Origin: Phycisphaerales bacterium
GTDB lineage: Bacteria > Planctomycetota > Phycisphaerae > Phycisphaerales > UBA1924
DNA length: 64,000 nt
Assembly (NCBI GenBank): GCA_020845755.1
Contig: JADLFE010000058.1
Coordinates: forward strand, 37,249 to 101,248
Direction: 5' to 3'
The notes beneath the pieces were generated by a model that saw nothing but the letters and a program-made list of their open reading frames with translations, was not told the DNA's origin and did no database searches. Position numbers and translations under genes: made by a program. This document shows, piece after piece, positions 38,753 to 51,604 of this stretch (the stretch's first letter is position 1; each line of letters starts with the position of its first letter).

Positions 38753-39225
38753 TGGATGACCTCCCCTTGATCTTTGCGGCAATCCTCAGCGGGCCGATTG
38801 ATCCGGCGGCGGAAACACGCCTGCTGACACCGATCGCGCCGGCACTCGGAGCGGTGAATCTGTCGGGGCGTGTGGGCGCGACGCTGCGCTTCGAGGGGAT
38901 CGTTCGGCGCAACGAGGCGAGCGGTACGGTCGAGGCGAGCGGCGCAACTGCGGCGTTCCGACCTCTCACAGCACTCGTGTATCAGAGTTACGACCCCATG
39001 GCGGGGCGCCAACTCGAATCGCTCGCACGAGATATCGCCCGAGAATTCGGGCTGCTCGCGCTAGTCGCGCTCCACAGCCGCGGACGCGTGCGCGTGGGAG
39101 AGACCTCGTTCGTGCTGACCATCTCGTCGGCGCACCGCGCCGAGGCGCTCGCGGGCATGACCGCGTTCATCGACCGCCTCAAGCGCGACGTGCCGATATG
39201 GAAATCGCCCGTATGGGCGGAGTAA
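38752..39225 (+). CDS. moaE: molybdopterin synthase catalytic subunit
   Basis: This 157-residue protein binds precursor Z (cyclic pyranopterin phosphate) and two MoaD molecules to build the dithiolene. The blocks HSRGRVRVGETSF, SSAHRAEAL and the C-terminal DVPIWKSPVW with the catalytic lysine are present. Its ATG overlaps the moaD stop, and the preceding run of G residues supplies a ribosome site. It converges on a small lipoprotein gene 18 bp away. Confidence 0.93.
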   Translation: MDDLPLIFAAILSGPIDPAAETRLLTPIAPALGAVNLSGRVGATLRFEGIVRRNEASGTVEASGATAAFRPLTALVYQSYDPMAGRQLESLARDIAREFGLLALVALHSRGRVRVGETSFVLTISSAHRAEALAGMTAFIDRLKRDVPIWKSPVWAE

Positions 39226-39243
39226 GTGCGCTGGGCCGCGGCG

Positions 39244-39549
39244 TCACGGCTTGGGCTTGCCCTTGGCGATCGCCTTGGCCAACGCCGCGTCCTTCTGTGC
39301 GTCGGTCATCGCCTCCCACTTGGGCAGGCAGCCCTTGCAGCAGAAGCCCACACGCTGGCCCTTGTAGTCGGTGAAGACTTCGGGATTCACCGGGTCATCG
39401 AGCACGATCGCGCAGTACGCATTCACGCTCGTCACCACGCCGGGCTTCACCTCTTTGCACACCGCTTCGCTCTCGTCGGCAGAATTCTTCGAACAGGCGG
39501 ACAGGGCGAGCGAGGCGACCAGCGCAACGGCGGATATCGTTAAACGCAT
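39244..39549 (-). CDS. small YHS-like lipoprotein
   Basis: This 101-residue protein has a lipoprotein signal: LALSAC with Cys19 as the lipidated residue. The mature part carries Cys31, Cys46 and a CC-x2-C group (Cys70, Cys71, Cys74) in VGFCCKGCLPKW, which resembles YHS/heavy-metal-related domains. ATG at 39547-39549 follows AAAGGAG with 7 bases spacing. The neighbouring gene cluster holds an alcohol dehydrogenase and a copper ATPase, so a metal-binding role in the cell envelope is possible but unproven. Confidence 0.82.
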   Translation of the reverse strand: MRLTISAVALVASLALSACSKNSADESEAVCKEVKPGVVTSVNAYCAIVLDDPVNPEVFTDYKGQRVGFCCKGCLPKWEAMTDAQKDAALAKAIAKGKPKP

Positions 39550-39731
39550 CTGAAACTCCTTTCGATCCAGTGTATCCCTTGGTTGGCGGCCCCGCGACAG
39601 CGCGCCGGGCAATGCGAAGTGACCAGGGTGTTTCATTCCGAATCGAAAACGGGCCGGTAGGCGACGCCGGACATGCTCCCACGAGTTCCGCCATACAGTG
39701 CCCGGCTCAAATCAAACCACCGGAGCTCGAC

Positions 39732-40775
39732 ATGCCAGTCAAGGCCTATGCCGCCCAGTCCGCCACTTCTGCGCTTGCCCCTCACACGATCAATCGGCGC
39801 GAGCCGCTGGCGACCGATGTCGCGATCGACATCCTCTACTGCGGCGTATGTCACACCGACATCCACTTCGCCCGCAACGAATGGGGCTTCTCGCAGTATC
39901 CGATCGTGCCGGGGCATGAGATCCTCGGGCGCGTGACGCGCGTCGGCGCAAAGGTGACGAAGTTCAAGGTCGGCGATCTGGCGGCCGTGGGCTGCATGGT
40001 CGATTCCTGCCGCACCTGCCCGAGTTGCCAGCGCGGCCTGGAACAGTTCTGTCACAAGGGCTCGACCTTCACCTACAACGGCGAGGACAAGCATCTGGGC
40101 GGCATGACCTACGGCGGATACTCGCAGTCGGTGGTGTGCGACGAGGCATTCACGCTGAAGGTGCCGACGAATCTGAATCCCGCGGCCGCGGCGCCACTCC
40201 TGTGCGCCGGCATCACGACGTACTCGCCGCTGCGTCATTGGAAAGTCACCAAGGGCCAGAAAGTCGGCGTGGTGGGCCTGGGTGGGCTGGGTCACATGGG
40301 CGTGAAATTCGCGCACGCGATGGGCGCGCACACGGTGCTCTTCACGACTTCCGCGGGGAAGACCGAGGATGCGAAGCGACTGGGCGCCAACGAGGTCGTG
40401 ATCTCGCGCGACGCGGACGCGATGGCCAAGCACCTGTCGAGTTTCGATTTCATCCTCGACACAGTCTCGGCCGACCACGACCTCAACGCGTACCTGGCAC
40501 TGCTCAAACTCGACGCAACGATGGTGCTCGTGGGCGCGCCGCCCAATCCGCAGCCCGTGAGCGCCTTTAGCCTCTTCATGCCGCGTCGGCACTTGGCGGG
40601 CTCGCTGATCGGCGGCATCGGCGAGACGCAGGAGATGCTGGACTTCTGCGGCAAGCACAATATCGCCTGCGACATCGAACTGATCCGGATGGACCAGATC
40701 AACCAGGCGTACGAGCGCATGCTCAAAAGCGACGTGAAGTACCGCTTCGTGATCGACATGTCCACGCTCAAGTGA
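39732..40775 (+). CDS. zinc-dependent NAD(P) alcohol dehydrogenase (YahK/CAD-like)
   Basis: This 347-residue medium-chain dehydrogenase probably reduces aldehydes to alcohols. Catalytic zinc ligands are Cys37 (CGVCHTD) and His62/Glu63 (PGHE). The structural zinc is held by Cys93, Cys96, Cys99 and Cys107. GLGGLGHMGV is the dinucleotide-binding loop. The pattern matches the cinnamyl-alcohol dehydrogenase/YahK branch, usually NADPH-linked. ATG 39732 has GGAG about 7 bases upstream. The copper ATPase gene starts 46 bp after its stop. Confidence 0.92.
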   Translation: MPVKAYAAQSATSALAPHTINRREPLATDVAIDILYCGVCHTDIHFARNEWGFSQYPIVPGHEILGRVTRVGAKVTKFKVGDLAAVGCMVDSCRTCPSCQRGLEQFCHKGSTFTYNGEDKHLGGMTYGGYSQSVVCDEAFTLKVPTNLNPAAAAPLLCAGITTYSPLRHWKVTKGQKVGVVGLGGLGHMGVKFAHAMGAHTVLFTTSAGKTEDAKRLGANEVVISRDADAMAKHLSSFDFILDTVSADHDLNAYLALLKLDATMVLVGAPPNPQPVSAFSLFMPRRHLAGSLIGGIGETQEMLDFCGKHNIACDIELIRMDQINQAYERMLKSDVKYRFVIDMSTLK

Positions 40776-40820
40776 TTCCCGCACATCCGGCGCGATCGCC
40801 GGATCGAATACGATGGTGTC

Positions 40821-43268
40821 ATGTCCACCGCGCCGATCCAAGACGGCGTCCAGCGTTGCGACCTGCCCATCGAGGGCATGACGTGTGCCGCGTGCGCTGC
40901 ACGGATCGAAAAGCGTCTGGCCAAGCAGCCGGGCGTGTCGTCGGCGAGCGTGAACTATGCGACAAAGGTCGCCACGGTGAAATTCGATCCCGGCGCGATC
41001 GATGCCCGGGCGTTGGCGAAGGTCGTCGACGATCTCGGCTATTCGGCGGGCGTTCCTGAAGCAGCTCCGCCCGTGCAGCCAAGCGCAGGTCCGCCGTCGC
41101 ACGCACTTCATACGGGCGAACTCGGCCCGGCCCAGGAGGCTCCGAGCTCGCCCCTCGATCCGACCCCGGTGGACACAAGGGCCGGCACACCGCCTCAAGC
41201 CGCGGCGCACGGTCACGGCCACTCCTCCGCCACCGACGCAGAAACTCGCCGCCTGCTCATCAACCTGATCATCGGCGCCGCCTTCGCGCTCCCGGTCTTC
41301 ATCATCGCGATGTCGCACGGCCGGCTGGAATCGCTGGTCGGCCCGCCGCTCTCGGAGTGGTCGCACTGGATCCAGCTTGCGCTCACGACGCCGGTGCTCT
41401 TCTGGAGCGGGCGACGCTTCTTTCGCGCCGCGTGGATGGGCCTTCTCCACCTCTCATTCAATATGGACACGCTGGTCGCGCTGGGCACGGGCTCGGCCTA
41501 TGTCTATTCACTCACCGCCACGATCTGGCCGGAGTTCTTCGAGACCGGCTCGCACGATCACACGCAGCACGCCGGCGTCCCGGTGTATTACGAGGCTGCC
41601 GCCGTCATCATCGTGCTCATCCTGCTCGGGCGGTTCCTGGAGTCGCGCGCCACCAGCCGCACCGGCGCCGCGATCGCCCGACTCATTTCGCTCCAGCCGC
41701 GTACCGCCCGCGTGCTGATCGAAGGCCGCGAGGTGGATGTCTCGATCGAGTCGGTCCGCGTGGGAGATGCCGTGCTCGTGCGTCCCGGCGAGAAGATCCC
41801 GGTCGACGCGAAGGTGCAATCGGGGCGATCGAGCGTCGACGAATCGATGCTGACCGGCGAGAGCATGCCGGTGGACAAGAGCGAAGGATCTCTCGTCTAT
41901 GCCGCGACCATGAACACGACCGGCTCGCTGCGATTGGTGGCGACCAAGGTCGGGGCGGACACGGTTCTGCAGCAGATCGTGCGTCTGGTGCGCGAAGCAC
42001 AAGGCAGCAAGGCCCCGATCGCGCGGCTTGCCGATCGGGTCAGTTCGGTCTTCGTGCCGATCGTGCTGGGAATCGCGGCCGTCACGTTCATCGTGTGGTG
42101 GCTGGTCTCTCCGGGCGAGACGCGTCTCTCGATGTCGCTGACGGCCGCCTTATCGGTGCTCATCATCGCTTGCCCGTGTGCGCTTGGGCTTGCGACGCCC
42201 TCGGCGATCATGGTCGGCACGGGGCGTGGAGCCGAGATGGGCATCCTCATCAAGGGAGGCGAAGCGCTGGAGACCGCCCACAGGGTCACCACCGTTGTGC
42301 TCGACAAGACGGGCACGATCACCGAGGGCAAGCCGACGCTCACCGACATCGTCGCCGCTCCGGGCGTCGAGAAACACGATCTCCTGCGGCTGGCCGCCGG
42401 CGCCGAGCGTCACAGCGAGCATCCGCTCGCCGCCGCGATCGTCTCCGCGGCTCGGGCGCAATCGATCACGCTCGCCGAGCCCGCATCGTTCCTCGCGATT
42501 GTCGGCCAGGGGGTTGAGGCAACGATCGAAGGGCGACGCGTGCTGGTCGGCACGCAGTCGCTGCTGCACTCCCGCGGCGTGCCAATCTCCCAGACCGATC
42601 GCGCCGCCGAGATTTCTGCTCAAGGACGCACGACATTGCACGTCTCGATCGATGGGTCAGAGGCGGGCCTGCTCGTCGTCGCCGATCGCATGAAGCCGAC
42701 ATCGAAGCAGGCCGTGGTTCGGCTTCGTGCGATGGGCTTACAGGTCGTGATGCTCACGGGTGACAACCGCGCCACCGCGCGAGCGATCGCGGCCGAACTC
42801 GGCATCGATGATGTCCACGCCGAAGTCCTGCCCGGCGACAAGAGCGAGCACGTTGCCGGGCTCCAGCGCCAGGGGCATGTGGTGGCGATGGCGGGGGACG
42901 GGATCAACGATGCGCCGGCATTGGCGCGGGCCGATATCGGCATGGCGATCGGGACGGGGACCGACGTCGCGATCGAGGCCGCGGACATAACGCTGATGCG
43001 CGGCGACCTGTGCGGGGTGGCCGACGCGATCGCGCTCTCGCGCGCGACGATGCGGACCATCCGGCGCAATCTCTTCTGGGCGTTCGCCTACAACGTCGTG
43101 GGGATCCCGATCGCCGCGGGCGTGCTCTTCCCGCTCACGGGCTGGTTGCTCTCGCCGATCATCGCCAGCGCCGCGATGGCCATGAGCAGCGTGAGCGTTG
43201 TGACCAGCAGCCTGCGTCTGCGTACGGCGAGGCTCGCGTCAGCCGCGGGCACCCGTTCGTCCCCCTGA
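40821..43268 (+). CDS. copA: copper-exporting P1B-type ATPase
   Basis: This 815-residue membrane pump carries one N-terminal heavy-metal domain (GMTCAACA, Cys22 and Cys25) and a His/Pro-rich linker (about 80-140). The core P-type ATPase includes the transport motif Cys451-Pro-Cys453, the phosphorylated Asp495 in DKTGT and HP (ERHSEHPLA). GDGIND is also present, as is the C-terminal [11 protein letters not shown] / [16 protein letters not shown]. The CPC and the final MSSVSVV pattern mark monovalent copper pumps. No copper regulator is visible beside it. Confidence 0.95.
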   Translation: MSTAPIQDGVQRCDLPIEGMTCAACAARIEKRLAKQPGVSSASVNYATKVATVKFDPGAIDARALAKVVDDLGYSAGVPEAAPPVQPSAGPPSHALHTGELGPAQEAPSSPLDPTPVDTRAGTPPQAAAHGHGHSSATDAETRRLLINLIIGAAFALPVFIIAMSHGRLESLVGPPLSEWSHWIQLALTTPVLFWSGRRFFRAAWMGLLHLSFNMDTLVALGTGSAYVYSLTATIWPEFFETGSHDHTQHAGVPVYYEAAAVIIVLILLGRFLESRATSRTGAAIARLISLQPRTARVLIEGREVDVSIESVRVGDAVLVRPGEKIPVDAKVQSGRSSVDESMLTGESMPVDKSEGSLVYAATMNTTGSLRLVATKVGADTVLQQIVRLVREAQGSKAPIARLADRVSSVFVPIVLGIAAVTFIVWWLVSPGETRLSMSLTAALSVLIIACPCALGLATPSAIMVGTGRGAEMGILIKGGEALETAHRVTTVVLDKTGTITEGKPTLTDIVAAPGVEKHDLLRLAAGAERHSEHPLAAAIVSAARAQSITLAEPASFLAIVGQGVEATIEGRRVLVGTQSLLHSRGVPISQTDRAAEISAQGRTTLHVSIDGSEAGLLVVADRMKPTSKQAVVRLRAMGLQVVMLTGDNRATARAIAAELGIDDVHAEVLPGDKSEHVAGLQRQGHVVAMAGDGINDAPALARADIGMAIGTGTDVAIEAADITLMRGDLCGVADAIALSRATMRTIRRNLFWAFAYNVVGIPIAAGVLFPLTGWLLSPIIASAAMAMSSVSVVTSSLRLRTARLASAAGTRSSP

Positions 43269-43405
43269 ATCGCCGCGCCATGACAGATTCTGCATGCCCC
43301 GCAAGGACTCTCTGAGTTCCAAGGACTATGCTGAGTTTGTGCGCGACGGAACAGAGCCGGTGCGCCGTTTGGTGAGCCGTGCCGGTCGCGCCCGCGAGGT
43401 GCACG

Positions 43406-45540
43406 ATGCTCCCCCGTACATTCGACATCTGCGAATCGTTCCCGAACGTGGACGAGGCACACTGGCGCGCTCTGGTCGAGCAAGACCTGAACGGCGCGCC
43501 CTTTGAGCGCAGGCTCGTCACGCACACCTATGAAGGGCTGTACATCCAGCCACTTTACACCGCACGCGACTGGCACTGTGCGGGAGATCCATCGGGCTTT
43601 AGCGGGCTGCCCCCCTTCACGCGCGGCTCGCTCCCCCTCGATCACCAGGAGCGCGGGTGGGATATCCGCCAACAGCACGACGCGGCCTGCCCGCGGGCAT
43701 TGAACACGGCCATCCTCGAAGACCTCGCCGGCGGCGTGACATCGATTCTTCTTCGACTCGACGCCGCGGGGCGCGCCGGGCTAGATCCTGATGATCCGGC
43801 CGCCGTCGCACTGGCTGGAGTTGATGGAGCGATGCTCTACAGCACGGATGACCTTCGCGACGCGATGCGCGGCGTTCACCTCGGGATGATCTCCGTGGCG
43901 CTCGAGGCGGGCGCTGCGTTCATCCCCGCCGCGGCGCAACTCAGCGCCCTGTGGGCATCCGCGGACATGGAGCCCTCGAAGTGCCGCGGCGCCTTCAACG
44001 CCGATCCCTTGGGAGTCCTGGCGCGCGAGGGGCACCTGCCGTGGTCGATCGATACAGCGATGGGCTTGGCGGCGGATCTGGCCGCATGGACTTCCGCGCG
44101 ATTCGCGAATGTCACCGCGATCCGCGTGGGCACCGCGCCGTATCACCACGCGGGCGCGACGGCGACCCAGGACCTGGCGTTCTCGATGGCGACGGCCTTG
44201 GAATACCTGCGCGCCATGACGCGCGCGGGGATGGATGTTCATCGCGCCGCGTCGCAGTTGCTGTTCAATTACGCCGTCGGGACACATCAGTTCCTCGCGA
44301 TCGCCAAACTCCGCGGCGCGCGCCGGCTGTGGGGGCGCGTCGCGCAAGCGTGCGGCGTCGGGCTCGAAGGCCAGCGGATGAAGATGCATGTGCGTCCGAG
44401 CAAGCGCGTGCTGACGGCGCGCGATCCGTGGGTGAATATCCTGCGCAACAGCGTGTGCGTCTTTGCTGCTGGGATCGGCGGCGCAGACTCGATCGGCTCC
44501 GAGCCGTTCGACGCCGCCATGGTCGCGGGCACGCCGGAATGGCGGAGCGGCGCGCTGGCGCGTCGCATCGCGCGCAACACGCACCTGATCCTGCAGGAAG
44601 AATGCCATCTGCATCGCGTGGTCGACGCGTCGGGCGGGAGTTGGTACCTCGAGCGATTGACCGACGAGATGTGTGAGAGGGCGTGGGTCATTCTGCAGGC
44701 GATCGAATCGCGGGGCGGGATGGCCAGGAGTCTCGAGGACGGCTGGATCGCGCAGCAGATCGACACGGCCGCGCAGCCGCGCTGGCGCGACATCGCGACG
44801 CGCAAGGAGGCCCTGCTCGGCGTGAGCGAGTTTCCGAGCGTGGGCGAACATCGCCCGGAACCGAGCACGATGAACATGGCGGCCCTGCGTCGCGAGGCGA
44901 GCGAACGCGTGGCGAGGCAGCGTGCCAAGCCGCTCCAGACCGCGGGGGGGAACGCGGGCTCGCCGACATCCGGCGGCGCGATCAGCCAGAAGGCTTTCGA
45001 TCTCGCGTCACGCGGCGCAACGACCGGAGCAATCACCGCGATCCTCGGGAACGGCGGGCCGCCCGTGAACATCCATGCGGTCACGCTCCACCCGTTTTCC
45101 GAGGCCTTCGAGCATCTTCGCGACGCGGCGGACGAGTATGCGGTTGCGTGCGGGCGCCGCCCGCGTGTCACGCTGGTGAGCGTCGGTACTCCCGCGGACC
45201 ATCTCGCCCGCACCAACTACGCCAAAGGCTTCTTCGAGGCCGGCGGATTCGAAGTCTGCACCGTGGCCGGCAAGGCGGACCTCGTGAAGAGTGCGTCTGA
45301 GGTCGCGCACACAGGCACGGACATCGCGGTGATCTGTTCGAGCGACGCGGTGTATGCGAGCAGCGTCGCGACGCTGGCGCCGCTGCTCCACGCGGCCGGC
45401 GCGAGCACCGTGATCCTCGCGGGCAACCCCGGCGCGAGCGAAGCCGCGTACCGCGAGGCTGGTGTCGATCGGTTCATCTACATGCGGTGCGATGTCGTCA
45501 AGACACTGTCCGAACTCCTCGCGCAGGAAGGAGTCTCGCT

Positions 45541-45544
<4 letters not shown>
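43406..45544 (+). CDS. mutA: methylmalonyl-CoA mutase small subunit
   Basis: This 712-residue protein is the structural partner of MutB, which converts methylmalonyl-CoA and succinyl-CoA. It has a TIM-barrel-like N-terminal part and a degenerate B12-binding-like C-terminal part (about 590-712), as expected for the small chain. It lacks the DxHxxG cobalamin motif. ATG 43406 is chosen over GTG 43379 because GAGG precedes it by about 7 bases. Its stop overlaps the mutB start. Confidence 0.93.
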
Positions 45545-47765
<2,221 letters not shown>

Positions 47766-47769
<4 letters not shown>

Positions 47770-48875
47770 CCAATCGCGCCCCCGGCGAGGGCGAGGCCTC
47801 GCGCTTCGGCATTTCGGTCGCCAAGGCCCGGGCGTGCGCCGGTGCGTCGGCGACCGCGCGTCCGGCACGCATGAACCTGAGCATCGATGACTTTGCCCGC
47901 GGCGTGCTCGCGGCGGATCGTGCCGTGCTCGGACGCGCCATCTCGCTGATCGAATCCACGCTCCCCGCCGATGAAGCAATCGCGCAGCAGGTTCTCGAAC
48001 GACTTTTGCCCAGCACCGGCCACTCGCTCCGCATCGGCCTCACCGGAACCCCCGGGGCTGGAAAGTCGACATTCATCGATAGTCTTGGCACCATGCTGAC
48101 CGAGCGAGGCCATCGCATCGCGGTGCTCGCCATCGACCCCACCAGCCGGGTCTCGGGCGGTTCGATCTTGGGAGATCGCACCCGCATGAGCCGCCTCTCG
48201 AACAACCCGCACGCGTTCGTCCGCCCCTCACCCAGCGGCGGAACGCTGGGCGGCATCGCACGCAAGACCCGCGAGGCCATGCTCGTCTGCGAGGCCGCGG
48301 GCTTCGATATTGTCCTCATCGAAACGGTCGGGGTGGGTCAGAGCGAGACCGCGATCGCGGATATGAGCGACGTCGTCGTCGCTCTATCGATCCCCGGCGC
48401 CGGAGATGAGTTGCAGGGCATCAAGCGCGGCCTGCTCGAACTCGTCGACGTGCTCGTCGTCAACAAGGCCGAAGGCGACAACGCGGCCAAGGCACGCACC
48501 GCGGCCGCGGAATACACGGCGGCCCTGCGCGTCATGCGCGGCGAGGGAGATCGCTCGCGCGTTGCCGTGCTCACCTGCAGCGCCCTGACCGGCGATGGCG
48601 TGTGGCAAGTCTTCGAGGAAGTGCGGTCGCGTTACGCATCCCTGCGGGCATCGGGATCGCTGGAGCCGCGCAGGCGGAACCAAGATCGCCACTGGCTCCG
48701 CTCGCTGCTCCACGAGCGATTGGACCGCCTGCTGCTTGATCTTCCAGGCGCGCGGAGCGCGTTCACCGATGCCGAAGCGGCCGTGCTGGAGGGACGCACG
48801 CCGCCCGTGGTCGCCGTCGAACGTGTCATCAACGCCCTGCGAACAGATCTGCGCGGCGAGTCGCGTGGGTATTGA
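47766..48875 (+). CDS. meaB: MeaB/ArgK-type GTPase chaperone of methylmalonyl-CoA mutase
   Basis: This 369-residue G3E GTPase loads and protects adenosylcobalamin on the mutase. The P-loop GTPGAGKST is at 94-102, with [27 protein letters not shown] and VVNKAEGDN following. The first 35 residues are a variable extension. The internal Met36 (MNLSIDDF) is the usual family start, but ATG 47766 overlaps the mutB stop and has GGAGG just upstream, so I use it. The 233 bp after this gene hold no gene I can support. Confidence 0.93.
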
Positions 48876-49108
48876 CGGACACAGAACATCGCCTTGGCAT
48901 TTGTGTCGGCGAACGAAAGCCAACGCGGGCGGTCGATGCTGGCGATGTCGAAAACGGCTACAAACTACGACACATGCGCGGAATTCGCGGATCGACGCGC
49001 TATCATGCGCCAGGCCGCGGTGTTGACGGGTCACTTCCGAGCCGCTCACCCCGCCATGGCATCCGCACGCAAAGCGAACGCCCGCCCGCCTGACTTGGGA
49101 GATCGCTC

Positions 49109-49540
49109 ATGATCCGGGCCCAAGGTGTCAATCACATCGGAATCGCGGTCAGGTCGCTCGACGCCCAGCGGGATTTCTACGAGCGAGTCTTGGGCGCCCG
49201 GTTCGAGGGAGTGCAGACGGTTCCCGACCAGAAGGTTCGCGTCGCGTTTTACGCGCTCGGCCCGATCGACACCCCCGTTCGACTCGAACTCCTCGAACCG
49301 ACCAGTCCCGACTCAACGATCGCGCAGTTCATCGAGAAGCGCGGCGAGGGACTGCACCACGTCGCGTACACCGTCGACCAACTCCCCGCGCGCCTCGACG
49401 CTCTCAAGGCCGGCAACATCCGCCTCATCGACGAGCATCCCCGCGCCGGGGCCCATGACTCATCCATCGCGTTCCTTCATCCCAAGGCGTCCATGGGCGT
49501 GCTGACCGAACTGTGCCAGCCGGCCCCGGGCGCACACTGA
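49109..49540 (+). CDS. mce: methylmalonyl-CoA epimerase
   Basis: This 143-residue glyoxalase-fold protein interconverts the (R) and (S) forms of methylmalonyl-CoA. The metal ligands lie in NHIGIAV (His9), GEGLHHVAY and the C-terminal LTELCQ (Glu). The length is normal. ATG 49109 has GGGAG about 9 bases upstream. It sits between the mutase genes and the carboxyltransferase, completing the propionyl-CoA to succinyl-CoA path. Confidence 0.95.
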   Translation: MIRAQGVNHIGIAVRSLDAQRDFYERVLGARFEGVQTVPDQKVRVAFYALGPIDTPVRLELLEPTSPDSTIAQFIEKRGEGLHHVAYTVDQLPARLDALKAGNIRLIDEHPRAGAHDSSIAFLHPKASMGVLTELCQPAPGAH

Positions 49541-49614
49541 ACGCGGCCAACGTCCGGGCCGCGTTCCGCATCGAATCCAATGCTCCGCGCGTTCTTCGTG
49601 AGAAAGGGTCATAC

Positions 49615-51228
49615 GTGAGCAACGCCACCACGCCGAACACTCCCGCCGCCACGCCGGTCATGCCCGCCAAGGCGCCGACGCCGATCTCGATGGCAGATCG
49701 TCTCCTCGAACTCAAAAAGCGGCGCGACGTGCTCATGCTCGGCGGCGGCGCCGATCGCATCGCCAAGCACCACGCCGCAGGTAACCTCACCGCGCGCGAA
49801 CGCATCGATGCCCTCGTTGATCCCACCTCATTCCACGAACGCGACGGCTTCGCCAAGCACCGCTGCACCACCTTCGGCATGGACGGCAAGGACTTCCCCG
49901 CCGACGGCGTCGTGACCGGCTCGGGCACCATCGACAAGCGCCTCGTCCACCTCGCCAGCCAGGACTTCACCGTCGGTGGCGGTGCGCTCGGCGAGGTGCA
50001 CGGCGACAAGATCGTCGAGATGATGAGGATGAGCCAGAAGACCGGCACACCCTTCATCTTCATCAACGACTCCGGCGGCGCCCGTATCCAGGAAGGCATC
50101 GATTCGCTCGGCGCCTACGGGCGCGTCTTCTATCACAACACGCTCCTATCGGGGCTGGTCCCGCAGATCTCGCTGATCTGCGGGCCGTGCGCCGGCGGCG
50201 CGGCCTACAGCCCCGCCCTCACCGATTTCGTGATCCAGACTCGCCGGGCCCAGATGTTCATCACCGGCCCCCAGGTCATCAAGCAAGTCACGCGAGAGAA
50301 CGTCAGCGCCGAAGAACTCGGCGGCGCCGAAGCGCACATGCACTACTCGGGGAATATTCACTTCATCGCCGAGGACGACAAGCACGCCGCCGCGCTGTGT
50401 CGCCGCCTGCTCTCGTTCCTCCCCTCCAACAACATGGAGGACCCGCCTCGCCTGGCCTTCCCGGGCGACATCGCTGCCGACGATGCAATCGGAGAGATTC
50501 TGCCCGCCGATCCACGACGGACCTACGACGTACACAACGTCATCCAACGCCTCGTCGACAACGACGATTTTCTCGAGGTCCAGGCCGGCTTCGCCGGGAG
50601 CATGGTCATCGGCTTCGGGCGCATCGCGGGTCGCAGCCTGGGTATCGTGGCCAACAACCCCGGCGTCAAGGCCGGCTCGCTCGACATCGACTCCAGCGAC
50701 AAGGCCTCGCGATTCATCCGCTTCTGCAACGCCTTCAACATCCCGATACTGACGCTGGTCGACACGCCGGGCTATTTCCCCGGAGTGCAGCAGGAATACG
50801 GTGGGATCATCCGCCATGGAGCCAAGTTGCTCTTCAGTTACTCCGCCGCCACCGTGCCGAAGATCACCATCATCCTCCGCAAGGCCTTCGGCGGCGCCTA
50901 TGTCGCGATGGCCAGCAAGGACCTTGGCACCGACGCGGTGGCCGCGTGGCCGACCGCCGAGATCGCCGTCATGGGCGCCGAAGCCGCGGTTGAGGTCATC
51001 TTCAAGCGCGAACTCGCGGAGGCCACTGACCGCGCCGCCAAACGCGCTGAACTCACCGACCTCTACCGCAACACGTTCTCCAATCCCTTCGTCGCCGCGG
51101 GGCGCCGCATGGTCGACGACATCATCGCGCCCGGCGAAACCAGGCGATACATCGCCCGCGCCCTGGAGGAACTCCAGACCAAGCGCGAACTCCGCCCGGA
51201 AAAGAAGCACGGCCTGATCCCGCTGTAG
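49615..51228 (+). CDS. acyl-CoA carboxylase carboxyltransferase (propionyl-/methylmalonyl-CoA type)
   Basis: This 537-residue protein is the biotin-dependent carboxyltransferase (PccB/MmdA family) that moves CO2 between carboxybiotin and propionyl-CoA. It has both crotonase-like halves: GGARIQEG and GPCAGGAAYSPAL in the first, DTPGYFPGVQQEYGG and RKAFGGAYVAM in the second. GTG 49615 follows AAAGG; ATG 49690 (MADRLLELKKRRD) is an alternative that would remove a low-complexity leader. It could serve a carboxylase or a decarboxylase. No biotin carboxylase and no membrane decarboxylase subunit are in the window. Confidence 0.93.
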   Translation: MSNATTPNTPAATPVMPAKAPTPISMADRLLELKKRRDVLMLGGGADRIAKHHAAGNLTARERIDALVDPTSFHERDGFAKHRCTTFGMDGKDFPADGVVTGSGTIDKRLVHLASQDFTVGGGALGEVHGDKIVEMMRMSQKTGTPFIFINDSGGARIQEGIDSLGAYGRVFYHNTLLSGLVPQISLICGPCAGGAAYSPALTDFVIQTRRAQMFITGPQVIKQVTRENVSAEELGGAEAHMHYSGNIHFIAEDDKHAAALCRRLLSFLPSNNMEDPPRLAFPGDIAADDAIGEILPADPRRTYDVHNVIQRLVDNDDFLEVQAGFAGSMVIGFGRIAGRSLGIVANNPGVKAGSLDIDSSDKASRFIRFCNAFNIPILTLVDTPGYFPGVQQEYGGIIRHGAKLLFSYSAATVPKITIILRKAFGGAYVAMASKDLGTDAVAAWPTAEIAVMGAEAAVEVIFKRELAEATDRAAKRAELTDLYRNTFSNPFVAAGRRMVDDIIAPGETRRYIARALEELQTKRELRPEKKHGLIPL

Positions 51229-51264
51229 CCCCCGACGCCCCCCACCACCCGGACGCAACTTCAC

Positions 51265-51498
51265 ATGCCCACCAACCACGCACCGCCGCGACACTCCATC
51301 CACCCGCATCACATCAAGGCGATCCAGGCCGTCGTGATGCTCGTCGCCGGCCCACGCGCCGTGATCACGCACGTCCGCTCCCTCAGCCAGCCGATCCGTG
51401 CGTCGAAACTCTCGCCGTGGCAGCAGTCAGCCCGACGCGCGGCGTTGGAGTATCGCGATCCACGCCCGACCCGCCGCGGCTGGCGCGCGGGCTCGTAG
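51265..51498 (+). CDS. small unknown protein between carboxyltransferase and biotin-carrier genes
   Basis: This 77-residue basic protein begins near HSIHPHHIKAIQAVV and ends with an Arg/Trp-rich tail. I do not recognise a domain. Its place between the carboxyltransferase and the carrier is where small accessory subunits sit in some acyl-CoA carboxylase and decarboxylase operons, and the short helix followed by a Trp-Arg tail is reminiscent of them. There is no good ribosome site before ATG 51265, so the call is moderate. Confidence 0.55.
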   Translation: MPTNHAPPRHSIHPHHIKAIQAVVMLVAGPRAVITHVRSLSQPIRASKLSPWQQSARRAALEYRDPRPTRRGWRAGS

Positions 51499-51604
51499 CC
51501 GCCCTTCTCGCTCCTGCCCCGCGAATGTGACTGATTCACGAGGACCGCACCAAGCCCGCCCGATCAGGCCGGGGCCCAGAGACTCCTGAACACGAGAGAA
51601 CCAC

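Noticed and set aside
43269..43405. cobalamin riboswitch before mutA
   Set aside because: I looked for the conserved B12-box type sequence and found none in this short gap.
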